Assembly (NCBI GenBank): GCA_026931325.1
Contig: JAIXLO010000177.1
Coordinates: 1 to 64,000, forward strand
Length of the DNA stretch: 64,000 nt
Direction of reading: 5' to 3'
DNA from: Chitinophagales bacterium
GTDB lineage: Bacteria > Bacteroidota > Bacteroidia > Chitinophagales > Chitinophagaceae
Part shown: piece after piece, positions 27,789 to 38,079 of the stretch
How the letters are laid out: each line of letters starts with the position of its first letter
Position numbering within the stretch: position 1 is the first letter of the stretch
Notes under the pieces: generated by a model
Databases searched by the model: none
What the model was told of the DNA's origin: nothing
The model's input: only the letters and a program-made list of their open reading frames with translations
Translations under genes and position numbers: made by a program

Positions 27789-30474
27789 TTATTGAATAAT
27801 CAGAGTATTAGTATAAGCATTATTATTTTGCTCATTGATTAAAGCTATTCTATACACACCTTTTGCAAAAGATGATGTATTAATTTTATGTATATTCATT
27901 CCTGAATTTACCGCAATATCCTTTCTATAAACAATTTGTCCATTTATGTTGTAAACTACTAAACTATATTTTCCTTTAGTTTCAGAAGAAATTTGAATAT
28001 CTGTATTTGTAGAAGCAGGGTTAGGTGTTACAGTAAATAATACTTTATCTGTTCTTTTTAATACAATTATTTTTGAATATTCAACACTACCATCTGAATT
28101 AATGATTTTCAAACGATAATAATTATTTAGATATGGTTTGTAATCTTTAAAATTTCCTTTTTTAAGATATACATCAGTACCTTTAACCTCACCTATTGCA
28201 TTAAATTCTGTTCCGTTAGCACTTCTTTCAATTACAATTTTATCAACATTAATTACTTGTTCTGCAACCCAATCTAAATTATTATGGTCAGCTTGTACTG
28301 TACCAGTAAATGAGCTTAATTTAATAGGTACTAATGATGAGCCACTAAAAGTTAAATCAAATGTAGCTTTTGTATTTTCTATTGCACCAATATAAATTAG
28401 ATAAGTAGTATTTGATTCTAATCCTGTTATATCAGCTATTGGGCCATTTGCTGCAAAAGTTCTACATGCTACTGGATTAGGGAAGTTTCCTGGTGTAGGA
28501 CAGCTATTTACTTTATAAACACTCAATCTGAAACCTGTTGCAGGTAAAGTAGGATGAGTACAACTTGCTAAAGCAAAAGGATTTGTTTCATAATTTGTAA
28601 CAGTAATAGAAAGATTTGCATTACCTGCATTATCATTTGTTTTAACTACATAATATGTATTGTTTGTTAATGCTGTAGCAATTCCATCACATCTAACTTG
28701 TGTTAAGTCAGGATCTGTATTTACATTACTTGTAGAGTGTACCATATCAAAACTTACAGTAGTAAAGTTTGGAGTTGCAGTACTTGGGAAACTTAATGGA
28801 CATTCATCTTTAGGTTCTGTAATAGTAGTTAAAGGAATCATTTCTGTTGCTTGTGTACAACTTCCATAGCTATTACTTTGTGGTTGAATACTATAAATTG
28901 CTCCAGTTTTTGGAGATGCATCAGGTGAAGTACGTCTATTACTACCAGAAACTGCATAGTGCATAACAGAGCCAGGGTTTGTTGTTCCTAATCCTGAACC
29001 AACAGGTCCTTTATTTACGTGAGCAAGATTTACTGCATGACCTAATTCATGTAATAAAACTGTTTCTAAATCTATTGGAGAATTTATATTAACACCTACT
29101 GATGATAGTGAAGGACATGGACCATTATTAAAATTTGTAGAACCTTGAGATACTGCATTATTTCTTACAACAATATCAAACTTTTTCCTTCTTCCTTGAA
29201 TATTGGCAACATTGGAATTACAAATTTCAGGGTATGAGTAGCAAACAGCTAAAACACCAGCAGGTAAAGGGCTATTACCTGTATTCTGATTATCATACAT
29301 TACTGTACAAGGTGTATTTGAGCCTACCAACTGATTTGTAGTTGAACCACCTTCAGATACATTAAAACCAGCAACTTCTCTCCAAGTATTTAATGCTCTT
29401 TGAAATGCAAGTTTAGAAGTTCCTCCATCGAAATCAACACCATTACCAGCAGTACTATTACTATAATAAATTGTATAACCACCGGTTCCATCCATATTCA
29501 TTAAATTAAATTCCTTTGTATGATAAGTACCTCCTGATTGAATAGTAAAGTTTATCACTCCATAAAATACAGTTAATAAATCTGGAGAATAAGCAATATT
29601 TCCTGATTGATCTCTTACTTTAAAAAATCCAGTACTACCTCTTGCTGGAACTCTTACTTTAATTTCTGTATCTGTCCAAGAAATTACCAATGGTGCTAAT
29701 TGAGCATTATTAGCAGCAACAGGATAATCTGTACCTGGTGAAGTATTTCCATCATTAAATAAAACTGCAGCAGTTCCTGTAAAAGTTCCAAATCCACTAC
29801 CCGTAATTGTTAAAACATTATTTGCATAATCTCTTATAGCACCTCCATAAACTGTTGTTGGAGAAAATGAATTAATAACTGGAAATTGTGGTTTTTGAGA
29901 TTGAGTTTGAGCTGATGATTTATTTTGATTTACATTAAAAGAATTATCTTTTACTACATAATCTCTACCTGTTAACTCTTTTAATAAAGGATATACAGTA
30001 GTTGTGATTCCAGTATATACATTAAAAGGGTCTGTTGCTTTATCTTCATAAAGATTATAAACCCAAAATCCTTGAGAACTTGAGTAAACATCATATAATA
30101 CATTATTTGTAACAGGAGATTTTCTTCCTTTTAAATTTGGGAAGCAAAAGAAAATACCTTCCTGATCTTGAACTAAATCTAATAATTCAGTTACATGAAC
30201 TGCATGTTCACCAATTGTTCCTCCTTCTGTAATTATTTCTATATAATCAGAGTTTTATTTCACCTTTAAAAACTTTATAAACTTTAATTTTATTAGAAGT
30301 ATAAATCATAGTTTGAGTTTCATTCCAAAAAGAAACTTTATCAACTACTTTTCCTTCTATAATTAAGGTAGAATTGATAGCTTTTTCTTCATTATCTACT
30401 TGATATAATGCTTGAGAAAATAAGCATGTAAACTGTAGAATAATAGCTGTTGTAAGTATGATTTTCTTTATCAT
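27789..30474 (-). pseudogene. T9SS-secreted metalloprotease with IPT/TIG domain, split by a one-base frameshift
   Basis: The first frame (ATG 30474, stop TGA 30247-30249) encodes a signal peptide ending LFSQ and ~50 further residues. The second frame is open from about 30258 to 27789 and continues the same protein (SDYIEIITEGGTIGEHAV), with no start of its own before a TTG at 29690. Removing one base from the T4 run at 30253-30256 joins them into about 894 residues. The second part has an IPT/TIG-like domain (PVINSFSPTTVYGG, ITGSGFGTF), a metzincin-type zinc site HELGHAVNLAHV, and a T9SS sorting domain (VTPNPASTNTDIQI to LIIQ). It is either a mutated gene, a homopolymer sequencing error or a slippage-controlled gene. 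Confidence 0.75.
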
Positions 30475-30591
30475 AAAATTGGTTTGAGGCAAATATAATT
30501 GAATTTAAAAGAATTTTGGCTTCATATTTTTCTTAATCAATTTAATAGATACATAATTTTTAAAGGTTGTTGTATATTATTAGTTTATTGC

Positions 30592-30849
30592 TTAACCTTT
30601 TAATTTTTCTATTAAATCTATATATTGTTTCATAGCACTTTCTTTGGTCATACCTTTTAGTCTAATCCAAGCCTCATGTTTAAATTTTGCAACAAAATCA
30701 AATGGGTTTGATGGAGCATCTTCATTATTATCTCCTACTGTTGCTTGTTTGTACAAACTATATAGTTGTAGCAAAGTATCATTATCTGGTTTTTGAGACA
30801 ATAGTTTGCTATTAGCTACAGCCTTTTCAAATAATTGTTGTAATTCCAT
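30592..30849 (-). CDS. Acyl-CoA-binding protein
   Basis: An 85-residue cytosolic four-helix protein that binds long-chain acyl-CoA. The family blocks are all visible: LLQLYSLYKQATVGD, with the Tyr/Lys ligands, and FKHEAWIRLKGMTKESAMKQYIDLIEKL. The length matches eukaryotic ACBP. In bacteria the family is patchy, so it may have been acquired by transfer at some time. It starts 14 bases after the stop of the upstream TPR gene (30864) and is probably co-transcribed with it. Confidence 0.92.
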   Translation of the reverse strand: MELQQLFEKAVANSKLLSQKPDNDTLLQLYSLYKQATVGDNNEDAPSNPFDFVAKFKHEAWIRLKGMTKESAMKQYIDLIEKLKG

Positions 30850-30863
30850 ATATGTTGTATTTT

Positions 30864-31619
30864 TTATTGTAATTCTTCTAACATTTTTTTGCCTTCTTCT
30901 TTCATAGTAGCATCATCTGCAGTACGAAGTGGAAGTTTTATTAATTTTTGTAATACTGCTATTGCTTTTGTTGGTTTATTATCTTGTATATATGCTTTTG
31001 CCAAAACCATATAATTCAACATATAATATTGGTCTAAGGCTTTACATTTTTCCATAAAAAATATTGCTGAATCTAAACTGCTATTTGGTAAACTACCATA
31101 AAATAATTTTACAGCAGTTTTTTTTATGCCTGATAAATTAACCATTTCATAGTGCCAATATCCTATAAGAAAATTTGCCTTAGCATGATTAGGATTTAGT
31201 TGCAAAGATTTATCTACATAGAGTTTTGTAGATTTTATATTAGCTGATATTTTTTTATTTTTTTTTTCAATATCATTCAACTTGCTAAATACTAATGCTG
31301 TTATATAATTTGCATCTGCATTATTAGAATCAATAGCTAAAGCCCTTTCTGCAAAACTCATAGCAGATTGATAGTACAATGATTTATTTTTTTTATCAGT
31401 TTGTCTTGCACCAATAGCAATACTTAACTCTGTTGTTTTAATTAATGCTTTCATATTATTTGCATCAACTAATAAAACAGATTTATACTTTTCTAAAGCT
31501 TCAGGCTCTTGCAATTTGTATTCTAAACTCTGAGCTTCTTTTAAAAGTTCATCTACACTTTGTGCAAAGGAGTTTATTGTTAAGTTGAAAAATAATAAAA
31601 TTAAAACAAACTGTTTCAT
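30864..31619 (-). CDS. Secreted TPR-repeat protein
   Basis: A 251-residue protein with a signal peptide ending NSFAQ. Helical pairs with TPR-like spacing follow: EPEALEKYKSVLLVDANNMKAL, AERALAIDSNNADANYI (shown in parts), YVDKSLQLNPNHAKANFLIGYW and AIAVLQKLIKLPLRT. This is a protein-binding scaffold; the partner is unknown. It lies 23 bases downstream of hppD and 14 bases upstream of the ACBP gene, so the three may be one transcript. Confidence 0.8.
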   Translation of the reverse strand: MKQFVLILLFFNLTINSFAQSVDELLKEAQSLEYKLQEPEALEKYKSVLLVDANNMKALIKTTELSIAIGARQTDKKNKSLYYQSAMSFAERALAIDSNNADANYITALVFSKLNDIEKKNKKISANIKSTKLYVDKSLQLNPNHAKANFLIGYWHYEMVNLSGIKKTAVKLFYGSLPNSSLDSAIFFMEKCKALDQYYMLNYMVLAKAYIQDNKPTKAIAVLQKLIKLPLRTADDATMKEEGKKMLEELQ

Positions 31620-31642
31620 TGCAATATCAAAGTAATTTAGTT

Positions 31643-32773
31643 TTATAAATTACCTCTTAAAGCTTGTTCTCTTTCTAAGGCTTCAAATAATGCTTTAAAA
31701 TTTCCTTTACCAAAACTTTTTGCACCTTTACGTTGTATAATTTCAAAGAAAAGTGTTGGTCTATCTTCTAATGGTTTGGTAAAGATTTGTAATAAATATC
31801 CTTCATCATCTTTATCAATTAAAATTCCTAATTCACTTAATGGTTTTATGTCTTCATCTATTTTTCCTACTCTATCTAAAATAGTTTCATAATATGTTGC
31901 TGGCACTTTTAAAAATTCTACTCCTCTATTTTTTAAATCAGTAACAGTTTGAATAATATTATTTGTAGCAATAGCAACATGTTGTACTCCTTCACCATTA
32001 TAAAAATCAAGATACTCTTCTACTTGGCTTTTCTTTTTTCCTTCTGCTGGTTCGTTGATAGGAAATTTTACATAACCATTTCCATTACTCATAACTTTAC
32101 TCATTAATGCAGAGTATTCAGTTGAAATATCTTTATCATCAAAACTTAAAATATTTCTAAAACCCATTACATCTTCATAAAATTTTACCCATCTATTCAT
32201 TTGATACCAACCAACATTACCAACACAATGATCTACATATAACAAGCCAGTTTCAGTAGGATTATAAGCAGTTTCCCATTTTCTAAACCCTGGCATAAAT
32301 GAACCTTTATAATTTTTTCTTTCTACAAAAATGTGGACAGTATCGCCATAAGTATGAATACCACTTAATACTACTTCTCCATCATTATCTTTTAAAGTTG
32401 TTGGTTCTAAATAACTTTTTCCTCCACGTTTAGTTGTTTGTTCCCAAGCATCTTTTGCATCATCTACACGAAGTGCTAAAACTTTAACTCCATCTCCATG
32501 TCTATAAATATGGCCAGCTATGTGATTATCTATTTGTAAAGGAGTAGTTAAGACAAAAGTTAATTTGTTTTGACGAATAACATAACTTGCTTTTTCTCTT
32601 ACACCTGTTTCTGGTCCAGCATAAGCTACACTTTGAAAGCCAAAAGCAGTTTTATAAAAATGTGCTGCTTGTTTAGCATTGCCCACATAAAATTCTACAT
32701 AATCTGTACCTTGTAATGGTAAAAAATCATTAGCAGTTTCTTTTGCTACTCTTTCAGATACTGATGTACTCAT
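31643..32773 (-). CDS. hppD: 4-hydroxyphenylpyruvate dioxygenase
   Basis: An iron(II) oxygenase that converts 4-hydroxyphenylpyruvate to homogentisate in tyrosine breakdown. The 376-residue protein has two vicinal-oxygen-chelate halves. The iron ligands are His182 (YVDHCVGNV), His265 (GVQHVAIAT) and Glu344 (LFFEIIQRKG). The C-terminal KGNFKALFEALEREQALRG is the family's active-site lid. Homogentisate dioxygenase and fumarylacetoacetase are not in the window, so the pathway is split in this genome. Confidence 0.95.
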   Translation of the reverse strand: MSTSVSERVAKETANDFLPLQGTDYVEFYVGNAKQAAHFYKTAFGFQSVAYAGPETGVREKASYVIRQNKLTFVLTTPLQIDNHIAGHIYRHGDGVKVLALRVDDAKDAWEQTTKRGGKSYLEPTTLKDNDGEVVLSGIHTYGDTVHIFVERKNYKGSFMPGFRKWETAYNPTETGLLYVDHCVGNVGWYQMNRWVKFYEDVMGFRNILSFDDKDISTEYSALMSKVMSNGNGYVKFPINEPAEGKKKSQVEEYLDFYNGEGVQHVAIATNNIIQTVTDLKNRGVEFLKVPATYYETILDRVGKIDEDIKPLSELGILIDKDDEGYLLQIFTKPLEDRPTLFFEIIQRKGAKSFGKGNFKALFEALEREQALRGNL

Positions 32774-32817
32774 AAAATTTAATTTTACTTTTAGTAATAA
32801 ATTTATTTATTAAAATA

Positions 32818-32853
32818 ATGAAGGTTATTGAATTTTATAAAATAACTTTCATA
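32818..32853 (-). terminator. Weak AT-rich hairpin after the cobalamin adenosyltransferase gene
   Basis: ATGAAGGTTATT and AATAACTTTCAT can pair around a 10-base loop, 92 bases past the stop at 32945. The U tract on the minus strand is interrupted, so termination is only possible, not certain. Confidence 0.4.
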
Positions 32854-32944
32854 GAGATGGATATAAAACTTTGTAAACAAAAGTAACTGTTTTGACTAAA
32901 TATATAAAGAAGATTATTGATGAAATATTTTGAGAGAGAAGATT

Positions 32945-33505
32945 TTATATTCTTGCTTTCCAAGCAATTTCTTCAACTCCTAATATATGCCCTGTATAAC
33001 GAGCAAGCATAAATAAATAATCGCTTAATCGATTGATATATTTAATAATTAAGGGGCTGATAAACATTTCGTGTTCTTGCATTGCAACACAGTTTCTTTC
33101 AGCTCTTCTACAAACACATCGTGCAATATGTGCTGTAGAAACTGCTACATGACCACCAGGTAAAATAAAATTTTTCATTTTAGGTAATACTTCATTCATC
33201 TTATCAATTTCATTTTCTAAAAGTAAAACATCTTCTTCCTTTAAATCTGGCAACTTCATTATTGGATCTTTATCAGGATCAGTAGCTAATGCTGAACCAA
33301 TGGTAAATAATCTGTCTTGAATTTCTTTTAAAATAATTTTTGTATGTTCCTCTGTTGCATAATCACTTACTAAACCAATGTAAGAATTTAGTTCATCAAT
33401 TGTTCCATAACTTTCAATACGAAGATGACTTTTAGGAACTTTGGTTCCACCAATTAAAGCTGTTTTACCAGCATCGCCAGTTTTAGTATAAATTTTAATT
33501 GCCAT
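32945..33505 (-). CDS. Cob(I)alamin adenosyltransferase, PduO type
   Basis: Makes adenosylcobalamin from ATP and reduced cobalamin. The 186-residue protein shows the ATP-binding N-terminal TKTGDAGKTALIGG, the RIESYGTIDELNSYIG block and the helical CRRAERNCVAM / YINRLSDYLFMLAR blocks of the PduO/MMAB family. I found no cobalamin riboswitch ahead of it. A coenzyme-B12-dependent enzyme such as methylmalonyl-CoA mutase should be elsewhere in the genome. Confidence 0.93.
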   Translation of the reverse strand: MAIKIYTKTGDAGKTALIGGTKVPKSHLRIESYGTIDELNSYIGLVSDYATEEHTKIILKEIQDRLFTIGSALATDPDKDPIMKLPDLKEEDVLLLENEIDKMNEVLPKMKNFILPGGHVAVSTAHIARCVCRRAERNCVAMQEHEMFISPLIIKYINRLSDYLFMLARYTGHILGVEEIAWKARI

Positions 33506-33553
33506 AAATAAATTTATTTGAGAGTTTTAGAACTAAAGAGGCTAAAAATAAAT

Positions 33554-34258
33554 TTAACCAACAAATGCTCCCTCTTTTATTATATCTGTTTCTACTATAC
33601 CATCTCTTAACCTTACAATACGCTTTGCATAGTTAGCAATATCTTCTTCATGTGTTACAAGCACAACAGTATTTCCTGCTTCTTGAATTTTTCCAAAAAT
33701 TTCCATTACTTCAATAGAAGTTTTTGTATCTAAATTTCCTGTTGGTTCATCTGCTAATAATAGTGCAGGATTATTAACTAAAGCTCTTGCAATAGCTACA
33801 CGTTGTATTTGTCCTCCACTTAATTCATTGCTTTTATGATGTCCTCTCTCTGCTAATCCAACTCTTTCTAAAGCTTCTATTGCTCTTTCAGTTCTTTCTT
33901 TTTTTGCAATACCTGCATAAATCAGAGGCAATGCAACATTTTCTATTGCAGTTAATCTTGGTAATAAATTAAATTGTTGAAATACAAATCCTATTTCCTT
34001 ATTTCTTACTTCTGCTAAAGCATCATCAGTCATTTTACTTACATCACTACCATTAAGAACATATTTACCATTTGTTGGTGTATCTAAACAGCCAATAATA
34101 TTCATTAAGGTACTTTTTCCGCTACCACTTGGCCCCATTAAAGCTACATACTCGTTTTTGAAAATATCTAATGAAATACCTTTTAATACTGGTAGTTCTT
34201 GACTACCCATAAAATAACTTTTCTGAATATTTTCTAAATGAATGATTGAATTACTCAA
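33554..34258 (-). CDS. ABC transporter ATP-binding protein, LolD/MacB type
   Basis: An ATPase subunit of 234 residues. It has Walker [10 protein letters not shown], the Q-loop [18 protein letters not shown], signature [15 protein letters not shown], Walker [13 protein letters not shown] and the H-loop VLVTHEED. The closest types export lipoproteins or macrolides through FtsX/MacB-like permeases. No permease gene is adjacent. No ATG lies upstream of the conserved [12 protein letters not shown] region; I place the start at the TTG at 34258, with a second TTG at 34285 as alternative. Confidence 0.88.
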   Translation of the reverse strand: MSNSIIHLENIQKSYFMGSQELPVLKGISLDIFKNEYVALMGPSGSGKSTLMNIIGCLDTPTNGKYVLNGSDVSKMTDDALAEVRNKEIGFVFQQFNLLPRLTAIENVALPLIYAGIAKKERTERAIEALERVGLAERGHHKSNELSGGQIQRVAIARALVNNPALLLADEPTGNLDTKTSIEVMEIFGKIQEAGNTVVLVTHEEDIANYAKRIVRLRDGIVETDIIKEGAFVG

Positions 34259-34312
34259 GTGTATAATTTTTATATAAATAAACAAAAATTATGAAGATTG
34301 AAATATCAAAAG

Positions 34313-36871
34313 TTATACTTTTTGTTTTTCTTCATGTTGCTTTAGTTCAAAAATTATTTTACTATTTTCTTTATCAAATTTTGCTAATAATACGTCTCCA
34401 TTTTTTACGTTGGTGTTTAAAATTTCATCTGCTAAAGGATCTTCTAAATATTTTTGAATGGCTCTGTGCAATGGTCTTGCACCATATTGTACATCATATC
34501 CTTTATCTGCAATAAATTCTTTTGCTTCTTCTGATAATTCTAAAGTAAATCCAATATTGCTAAGACGTTGTGTAACTCCTTTCATTAAAATATCAATAAT
34601 CTTGAAAATATTTTCTTTTGATAAAGAGTTGAAAATAATAATGTCATCAATTCTATTTAAAAACTCAGGAGAAAAAGTTTTCTTCAATGCTTTTTCTATA
34701 ACAGCTTTTTGATTTTCTTCTTGATTTTGCATACGAGTTGCTGTAGCAAAACCAACACCATCGCCAAACTCTTTTAATTGTCTTACACCAATATTAGATG
34801 TCATTATAATTAATGTATTCTTAAAATTAATTTTTCTTCCTGCACCATCAGTTAAAATGCCATCATCTAATACTTGTAAAAGAATATTATAAATATCCGG
34901 ATGTGCTTTTTCAATTTCATCTAATAAAATAACACTGTAAGGTTTACGACGAACTTTTTCAGTTAATTGTCCTCCTTCTTCATAGCCAACATATCCTGGA
35001 GGTGCACCAACCAAACGACTTACAGTAAATTTTTCCATATATTCACTCATATCAATTCTAATAAGTGCATCTTCACTATCAAATAAATGTTTGGCCAAAC
35101 TTCTTGCTAATTCAGTTTTCCCTACTCCTGTTGGGCCTAAAAAAATAAATGAGCCTATTGGTTTTTTAGGGTCTTTTAAACCAACTCTATTTCGTTGAAT
35201 TGCTTTTACAACTTTTAATATTGCTTCATCTTGCCCTATAACCATTTCTTTCATATCATCACTCATCTTACGAAGTTTTTCTGTTTCTGCTTCTACCATT
35301 CTTTTTACAGGGATCCCTGTCATCATACTTATTACTTCTGCAATATTTTCTTCGGTAATTGGATAGCGTTTGTGTTTGCTTTCTTCTTCCCAATTATTTT
35401 TTGCTTTTTCTAATTCTTCTCCTAATCTTTTTTCAGTATCTCTTAAAGATGCGGCCTCTTCAAATCTTTGGCTTTTTACAACTTTATTTTTTTCGTTTTT
35501 AATTTCTTCAATTTGTTTTTCTAATTCTACTATTTCATTAGGTACATTAATATTTTTTAAATGTACTCTTGCTCCAACTTCATCTAAAACATCTATTGCT
35601 TTATCTGGTAATAATCTATCAGTAATATATCTATCACTTAATTTAACACAAGCCTCAATAGCAAGATCATCAAATGATACGCTATGATAATCTTCGTACT
35701 TACTTTTAATGTTATTTAAAATTTGAATGGTTTCATCTACACTTGGAGGTTCAACTAAAACTTTTTGAAAACGTCTATCTAATGCTCCATCTTTTTCTAT
35801 ATACATTCTATATTCATCTAAAGTACTAGCACCAATACATTGTAATTCTCCTCTTGATAATGCTGGTTTAAAAATATTACTTGCATCTAAACTACCACTT
35901 GCTCCACCTGCACCTACTATGGTATGAATTTCATCTATAAACAGAATGACATCTCTGTTTTTTTCTAATTCATTCATAATGGCTTTCATTCTTTCTTCAA
36001 ACTGTCCTCTATATTTTGTACCAGCAACCAATGCTGCTAAGTCTAAAGAAATAACACGTTTATCAAACAAAACTCTGCTTACTTTTCTTTGCACAATTTT
36101 TAGAGCTAATCCTTCTACAATAGCTGTTTTACCAACACCAGGTTCTCCAATTAAAATTGGATTATTTTTCTTTCTTCTTGATAAAATTTGTGATACTCTT
36201 TCTATTTCATTTTCTCTTCCAACTATTGGGTCTAAAGCACCCATTTCTGCAAGCTTGGTTACATCTCTACCAAAATTATCTAATACAGGAGTTTTGCTTT
36301 TTTGATTAGTAGTTTGTTTGGTTGCACCTCGTTGATGCTGATATCCACTACTCTTTTTTTCATCTTCAAACTCATCGTCATCATCATTATCTGTATATTC
36401 TGATTTTGGAGGAGTCGAAGGAGAATTTGGAGAAATTCCAACCATACCTAACTCTGTTCTAAAAATATCATAATCTACATCAAACTGGTTTAGAATTTGT
36501 GTAGCAATATTTTCTTTATTTCTTAAAATACTCAGTAATAAATGTTCTGTTTCTACTAAAGGGCTTTTTAATTCTTTTGCAACGAGTACAGTAATTCGTA
36601 TTACTTTTTCTGCTTGTTTGGTTAAAGGGAGGCTATTGATGTTAGCAATATTTTTTCCTGATTTATCTTTCACTGCAAGTTCAATTTCTTTTCTTAAATC
36701 GTATAAGTTTACGTTTAAATTTTTTAAAACTTTAATAGCAAGATTTTCACCATCTCTTATAAGTCCTAATAACAAATGTTCTGTACCTATAAAATCGTTA
36801 CCCAATCTTAAAGCTTCTTCTCTACTGAAAGATATAACCTCTTTTACCTGTGCTGAAAAATTATTGTCCAT
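34313..36871 (-). CDS. clpC: ATP-dependent Clp protease ATP-binding subunit ClpC
   Basis: A class I AAA+ unfoldase of 852 residues that feeds ClpP. Two Clp-N repeats cover residues ~1-145 (SREEALRLGNDFIGTEHLLLG). NBD1 has GEPGVGKT and VILFIDEIHTIVGAGG; a UVR/middle domain follows (KVVKSQRFEEAASLRDTEKRLG); NBD2 has GPTGVGKTELAR and VILLDEIEKAHPDIYNILLQ. The UVR motif makes it ClpC rather than ClpA. The ATG at 36871 (MDNNFS) is chosen over a start seven codons earlier because Clp-N begins right after it. It diverges from the STAS-like gene. Confidence 0.95.
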   Translation of the reverse strand: MDNNFSAQVKEVISFSREEALRLGNDFIGTEHLLLGLIRDGENLAIKVLKNLNVNLYDLRKEIELAVKDKSGKNIANINSLPLTKQAEKVIRITVLVAKELKSPLVETEHLLLSILRNKENIATQILNQFDVDYDIFRTELGMVGISPNSPSTPPKSEYTDNDDDDEFEDEKKSSGYQHQRGATKQTTNQKSKTPVLDNFGRDVTKLAEMGALDPIVGRENEIERVSQILSRRKKNNPILIGEPGVGKTAIVEGLALKIVQRKVSRVLFDKRVISLDLAALVAGTKYRGQFEERMKAIMNELEKNRDVILFIDEIHTIVGAGGASGSLDASNIFKPALSRGELQCIGASTLDEYRMYIEKDGALDRRFQKVLVEPPSVDETIQILNNIKSKYEDYHSVSFDDLAIEACVKLSDRYITDRLLPDKAIDVLDEVGARVHLKNINVPNEIVELEKQIEEIKNEKNKVVKSQRFEEAASLRDTEKRLGEELEKAKNNWEEESKHKRYPITEENIAEVISMMTGIPVKRMVEAETEKLRKMSDDMKEMVIGQDEAILKVVKAIQRNRVGLKDPKKPIGSFIFLGPTGVGKTELARSLAKHLFDSEDALIRIDMSEYMEKFTVSRLVGAPPGYVGYEEGGQLTEKVRRKPYSVILLDEIEKAHPDIYNILLQVLDDGILTDGAGRKINFKNTLIIMTSNIGVRQLKEFGDGVGFATATRMQNQEENQKAVIEKALKKTFSPEFLNRIDDIIIFNSLSKENIFKIIDILMKGVTQRLSNIGFTLELSEEAKEFIADKGYDVQYGARPLHRAIQKYLEDPLADEILNTNVKNGDVLLAKFDKENSKIIFELKQHEEKQKV

Positions 36872-36958
36872 AATATGTTTGGGTTTATACAATGATAAAG
36901 AATATTTTTGAGCTAAGTTAATACACTTTTATTCACACAATGTTAATGAAAATTTATT

Positions 36959-37354
36959 ATGAAATTCAAAGTTGATACCAAAGAAAAATTTACGACTATT
37001 ATGCTTAATGAGCAAATTGTTAATGTCAATGTGGCTGAAAAGTTAAATGAATTTTGTATGCCTTATTTATCTAAGCAAGTAAAAAATATTATTCTGCATT
37101 TAGGTAGTGTAGAAGATATGGAAGAACATGCTGCTTATAAAATTGTTGAATTACAACAAGCATTTTATGCAGCAAATGCAAGTTTTGTTATTTGTAATAT
37201 AAATAAACATATTGAAGAAAAACTAGAAGAATTAGAATTGTTAGAGGTAATGAATGTTACTCCTACTGAAAGTGAAGCTTGGGATATTGTACAAATGGAA
37301 GAAATAGAACGTGAATTATTGGATAGTGATGATATTGCCTTTAATGGAAATTGA
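36959..37354 (+). CDS. STAS-domain-like protein
   Basis: A 131-residue soluble protein. The order beta (FTTIMLNEQIVNVNVAEKL), helix, beta (VKNIILHLGSVEDMEEHAAY), helix, beta (ASFVICNINKHIEEKLEEL) resembles the STAS fold of anti-sigma-factor antagonists, but the phosphorylatable Ser/Thr site is not obvious. An acidic C-terminal tail (EEIERELLDSDD) is added. It lies between divergent clpC and convergent comF. It ends with TGA. A partner-switching role is a guess. Confidence 0.6.
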   Translation: MKFKVDTKEKFTTIMLNEQIVNVNVAEKLNEFCMPYLSKQVKNIILHLGSVEDMEEHAAYKIVELQQAFYAANASFVICNINKHIEEKLEELELLEVMNVTPTESEAWDIVQMEEIERELLDSDDIAFNGN

Positions 37355-37373
37355 TTTTTCGTTTTATCTTTTA

Positions 37374-38078
37374 TCAACTCATAGCACAAGCAACAGTTGC
37401 AATACTTAAAGCACTACATCCACTTTCTAAAATAATATTTCCACAAGCATCTAATGTAGAGCCAGTGGTTACAATATCATCAACTAATAATACATGTTTA
37501 TTTTTAATTGCTTCAGCATTTTTAACAGCAAAAACGCCATCCATATTTTGCCAACGTGCAATACGGTTATTGTGTGTTTGTGTTTCTGTAAAAACAGTTC
37601 TAATAACTGATTTTACATCAATAGGTTTATTAAAAATTGTGGCTAACCCATTTGCAATTAATGCAGCTTGATTGTAGCCACGTTTAGCTTCCTTCTTTGC
37701 ATTTAAAGGAAGTGGAATTATTACATCAACAGAATTAAATTTTTCAGATTTAATCAACTGATTGCCCAACAATTTTCCTAAAAAAATTCCTGCTTCTTTA
37801 TTGCCCTTATATTTTAGTTGATGTATAATATGTTGTATTAAAGATTGTTTTGAAAAATAAAATGCTGCTGTTGCAGATTGTATTTTTAATCTACCATAAA
37901 AAAGTTTTTCAACAGGGTTGTTTGATATTTTTTCAAATCCAGTTTCTGGAAGTTGTGCTAAACATTTCATACATAAAAATTCGTGTTGGAGTATAGCATC
38001 AGTACCACATCCTTCACAATAATGAGGGAAAATAAGGTGAGAAAAATCTTTGATGTATGATTGAATAGTACTCCACAT
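37374..38078 (-). CDS. ComF family phosphoribosyltransferase-like protein
   Basis: A 234-residue ComF-type protein. An N-terminal zinc finger (YCEGCGTDAI ... FLCMKCLAQLP) is followed by a PRTase fold with the PRPP loop HVLLVDDIVTTGSTLDA and RGYNQAALIANGLA. In naturally competent bacteria ComF helps take up single-stranded DNA. The ATG at 38078 lies one base after the radA stop and gives a normal length; starts further upstream overlap radA. Co-transcribed with radA, which also acts in recombination and transformation. Confidence 0.85.
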   Translation of the reverse strand: MWSTIQSYIKDFSHLIFPHYCEGCGTDAILQHEFLCMKCLAQLPETGFEKISNNPVEKLFYGRLKIQSATAAFYFSKQSLIQHIIHQLKYKGNKEAGIFLGKLLGNQLIKSEKFNSVDVIIPLPLNAKKEAKRGYNQAALIANGLATIFNKPIDVKSVIRTVFTETQTHNNRIARWQNMDGVFAVKNAEAIKNKHVLLVDDIVTTGSTLDACGNIILESGCSALSIATVACAMS

Positions 38079-38079
38079 T

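Noticed and set aside
32774-33553. Possible cobalamin riboswitch near the adenosyltransferase gene
   Set aside because: No B12-box-like conserved stretch or long leader; only 48 bases separate the gene from its upstream neighbour.
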